A stretch of DNA of 64,000 nucleotides from Aromatoleum evansii. GTDB lineage: Bacteria; Pseudomonadota; Gammaproteobacteria; Burkholderiales; Rhodocyclaceae. Of the stretch, positions 62,013 to 64,000 are shown in pieces (the first letter of the stretch is position 1; every line of letters begins with the position of its first letter). Made by a program: the position numbers and the translations under genes. The notes below the pieces were generated by a model. The model did no database searches. It worked only from the letters and a program-made list of their open reading frames with translations, and was not told the origin of the DNA. The stretch is taken from positions 24,140 to 88,139 of the forward strand of contig NZ_WTVK01000022.1 of assembly GCF_012910805.1 (NCBI RefSeq). The letters are read 5' to 3'.

Positions 62013-62375
62013 ATGGTCCAGCGTGTCATCGCCACCGAAAGTGCCGAAGAACTCATCGCGCGTCTCATCACGAAGCACGGCCCGGTGATGTTCCACCAGT
62101 CGGGCGGCTGCTGCGACGGCAGCGCGCCGATGTGCTATCTGCGCGCGGAATTCCTGACCGGTCCTGCCGACATCCTGCTCGGCGAGATCGGCGGCAGTCC
62201 CTTCTACATCAGCCGCGCCCAGTACGAGTACTGGAAGCACACGCAACTGATCATCGATGTCGTCGAAGGTCGCGGCGGGATGTTCTCCCTCGAGGGGCCG
62301 GAAGGGCTTACCTTCCTCACTCGCTCGCGCCTATTTACGGATGAGGAACTGCATCAGCTCGCAAACGCTGCCTGA
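62013..62375 (+). CDS. DUF779 family protein
   Basis: A 120-residue small protein of the DUF779 family, which is commonly encoded next to acetaldehyde dehydrogenases. The Cys-rich signature HQSGGCCDGSAPMCY lies near residues 28-42, then GEIGGSPFYISRAQYEYWKHTQLIIDVVEGRGGMFSLEGP. Cysteines could bind a metal or protect against aldehyde. The AAGGAG ribosome site is good. It follows exaC after a terminator, so it may be expressed at a lower, read-through level. Function is not established. Confidence 0.9.
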   Translation: MVQRVIATESAEELIARLITKHGPVMFHQSGGCCDGSAPMCYLRAEFLTGPADILLGEIGGSPFYISRAQYEYWKHTQLIIDVVEGRGGMFSLEGPEGLTFLTRSRLFTDEELHQLANAA

Positions 62376-62444
62376 TCATGCTCTATGCTTGAAGGGCGTG
62401 TCCGGGCCGCTTCAACGGTCCGTGACATGCGGTTCTTCGCCGAG

Positions 62445-62480
62445 TGTTCCAAAATGGAGCAGGTGTTGCATCGTGGAGCA
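62445..62480. promoter_or_regulatory. Shared upstream activating element, copy 3
   Basis: The first dyad is TGTTCC-N5-GGAGCA (62445-62461), the second TGTTGC-N5-GGAGCA (62464-62480). It has the same length and spacing as the copies at 12088 and 60086, and the first 17 bp differ from copy 1 at only two positions. Confidence 0.75.
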
Positions 62481-62525
62481 GTTGAATCGGCCCCCGGCGC
62501 GAATCCGAACCGGCGACGCATTGCT

Positions 62526-62542
62526 GGATCGAATCCTGCATT
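62526..62542 (+). promoter_or_regulatory. Sigma-54 type promoter of the ABC importer
   Basis: TGGATCG-AATC-CTGCAT keeps GG-N10-GC but departs from the best -24 block (TGGCACG). It lies 46 bp after the shared element and 65 bp before the binding-protein ATG. Confidence 0.6.
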
Positions 62543-62606
62543 GGTAGTACGACCTCGGCCGGCTCGATCCGGCAGATGACGACACAAGAACGATGGAGAC
62601 ACTTCA

Positions 62607-63599
62607 ATGCTGCGCCACTTTACGCGTGCGTGCCTTGCGGCCGCTGCGCTCTTCGCCTGCCTGATCGTCCCGGTACGCGCGGCCGACCCGGGCGTGATCC
62701 GCATCGGCGTGCTGCAGTACGGCACCGTGAGCTGGGAGCTCGAGGTGATGAAGCGGCAGGGCTTTGCCGAACGCGAAGGCGTGCGCATCGAGGTGGTGCC
62801 GCTGGCGCAGAAGGACGCGGCGAACGTCGCGCTGCAGGGCGGGGCGGTCGATCTCATCGTCAATGACTGGATCTGGGTCGCGCGCCAGCGCGCCGAGGGG
62901 CGCGACTTCGCCTTCGTCCCGTATTCGCGTGCCGTGGGCGGCATCATGGTGCGACCGGATGCGAACGTGCGCACCATCGCAGACCTGCGCGGGCAGCGCC
63001 TGGGGGTCGCCGGCGGTGCGCTCGACAAGAGCTGGCTCTTGCTGCGCGCCTATGCGCGCAAGACCGTCGGCGAGGACGCCGCGACGCTGGTGAAACCCGA
63101 CTTCGGCGCACCGCCGCTGCTCAACGCGCTGATGCTCAAGGGCGAACTCCCGGCGGTGATGAACTTCTGGCATTTCTCTGCGCGCCTGCGCGCGGCGGGG
63201 ATGCGCGAACTCCTGTCCCTCGACGAGGTCCTTAAGGGGCTTGGCGTGGATGGCGAGTTGCCGATGATCGGCTGGGTGTTCCGTGACGAATGGGCGGCGA
63301 AGAACCGCGCGGCCTTCGAAGGCTTCCTGCGTGCGGGTGCCCAGGCACGGCGCCACATGCAGACCTCCGACGCGGTGTGGGAGGAGCTGCGCCCGCTCAC
63401 GCGCGCCGAGGACGACGCGACGCTCGCGGCCTTGCGCGATGGTTTTCGCGCAGGCATTCCCGGCGAGGACGTCGCGCAGGCCGAGCGCACTGCGCGGCGC
63501 GTGTTCGCGATCCTCGCGCAGGAGGGCGGCGCCGAGCTCGTCGGCAGCGCCACCGCACTGCCCGCGGGCACCTTCTGGCGCACGGGCGCACCGCGCTGA
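62607..63599 (+). CDS. SsuA/NMT1-like ABC transporter substrate-binding protein
   Basis: A 330-residue periplasmic binding protein. The signal peptide ends about residue 25 (VRAADPG). The mature protein starts VIRIGVLQYGTVSWELEVMKRQGF, typical of the SsuA/TauA/NMT1 group, with ADLRGQRLGVAGGALDKSWLL as the hinge region. Its stop overlaps the start of a permease gene. The regulatory element it shares with the PQQ alcohol dehydrogenase suggests the ligand is connected with quinoprotein alcohol oxidation (a cofactor, a metal complex or an alcohol-derived compound), but this is inference. Confidence 0.85.
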   Translation: MLRHFTRACLAAAALFACLIVPVRAADPGVIRIGVLQYGTVSWELEVMKRQGFAEREGVRIEVVPLAQKDAANVALQGGAVDLIVNDWIWVARQRAEGRDFAFVPYSRAVGGIMVRPDANVRTIADLRGQRLGVAGGALDKSWLLLRAYARKTVGEDAATLVKPDFGAPPLLNALMLKGELPAVMNFWHFSARLRAAGMRELLSLDEVLKGLGVDGELPMIGWVFRDEWAAKNRAAFEGFLRAGAQARRHMQTSDAVWEELRPLTRAEDDATLAALRDGFRAGIPGEDVAQAERTARRVFAILAQEGGAELVGSATALPAGTFWRTGAPR

Positions 63600-64000
63600 T
63601 GAAGGCTGGTGCCGATGATTCCGCGCCCTGGCCGCTGCCGGCCGCGCCGCTCAGGCGAGCGATGAAACGCCGCGGCCCGCAGGGCGAAGGGTGGTTGCGC
63701 GCGGTGTCGCTCGCCGCCTTCCTTGTGCTGTGGCAGCTCGCAGCAACGCTCTTCGCCAGTTCCACGCTGCCCCCGCCGGCCACAGTGTTCGCGCGCATCG
63801 CCGCGGAGACCGCCTCGCTCGCGCTCCCCACCCATCTGGCCATCACCCTCGCGCGCGTGGCCGTCGCCTTCGCGCTGGCGATGGCGATCGGTGCCGCGAT
63901 CGGCATCGCCATGGGACGCTGGCGCCGGCTCGATGCGCTGCTCGACGGCTGGCTCGTGCTCGGGCTCAACATCCCGGCGCTGGTGACCATCATCCTGTGC
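63599..64000 (+). CDS. SsuC-like ABC transporter permease (3' truncated by window edge)
   Basis: The ATG at 63599 overlaps the TGA of the binding-protein gene. The first 134 residues are visible: a basic N-terminus, a helix AVSLAAFLVLWQLAATLFA, the LPPPATVFARI segment typical of SsuC/TauC permeases, and the helix VAVAFALAMAIGAAIGIAMG followed by the start of the coupling region (LDGWLVLGLNIPALVTI). An ATPase gene is expected beyond the window. Confidence 0.87.
   Translation, partial: MKAGADDSAPWPLPAAPLRRAMKRRGPQGEGWLRAVSLAAFLVLWQLAATLFASSTLPPPATVFARIAAETASLALPTHLAITLARVAVAFALAMAIGAAIGIAMGRWRRLDALLDGWLVLGLNIPALVTIILC

Overview
The window is high-GC DNA from one chromosome. Gene content suggests a betaproteobacterium of the Azoarcus/Aromatoleum/Thauera type (Rhodocyclales): PQQ-dependent alcohol oxidation, several c-di-GMP enzymes, a diheme cytochrome c, arginine use by the succinyltransferase route, and no tRNA, rRNA, CRISPR array or complete insertion sequence that I can see. 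The taxonomic call is inference from gene families and base composition.

Layout. 1-8.0 kb holds the end of an NTP/NDP exchange transporter, a PAS-GGDEF sensor, small housekeeping and stress genes (HNH nuclease, glutathione peroxidase, GST), a methyltransferase and a small lipoprotein with a decayed partial copy 0.8 kb away. 8.2-15.1 kb is an alcohol-oxidation locus. A minus-strand operon (SoxYZ-like carrier, zinc metallohydrolase, histidine kinase, LuxR-type regulator) diverges from a PQQ alcohol dehydrogenase whose active site carries the extra Asp typical of lanthanide-dependent enzymes; a tandem-Cache periplasmic protein follows. 15.2-17.8 kb is a PAS-GGDEF-EAL protein. 18.2-24.6 kb is an arginine/ornithine block in the Pseudomonas order aotJQMP-argR-aruFG. 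24.6-28.3 kb is a patchwork of defence and toxin genes (HEPN-MNT pair, a truncated MmeI-like methyltransferase, a Fic protein, a RelE/Phd pair), followed by a SWIM-SNF2 helicase. 31.8-39.3 kb is a compact lysine-fermentation operon (kamA-kdd-kamB-kamD-kamE-kal-kce) with a divergent Lrp-type regulator. 39.5-49.1 kb is a type I secretion locus with a 1955-residue RTX protein that contains a 522-residue internal duplication and an apparent seven-bladed TolB-like propeller. 49.4-57.1 kb holds a TsdA-like diheme cytochrome, an HD hydrolase, Kup, a Cys-rich hypothetical protein, a TonB receptor and an arginase. 57.5-64 kb has a DMT exporter, an AcoR-like protein, aldehyde dehydrogenase exaC with a DUF779 partner, and the start of an SsuAC-like ABC importer.

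The main connecting observation is a shared regulatory architecture. Three intergenic regions about 48-50 kb apart (12.1, 60.1 and 62.45 kb) carry the same 36-bp element: two tandem 17-bp dyads, TGYTNN-N5-NNARCA, set 19 bp apart. Each lies upstream of a sigma-54 -24/-12 promoter. The first serves two divergent promoters, so four transcription units appear to form one regulon: PQQ alcohol dehydrogenase, SoxYZ/metallohydrolase/two-component system, aldehyde dehydrogenase, and the ABC importer. The AcoR-like protein next to the aldehyde dehydrogenase looks like the obvious activator, but it has lost the GAFTGA loop, the Walker B aspartate and the Fis-type DNA-binding domain, so the real activator is probably elsewhere.
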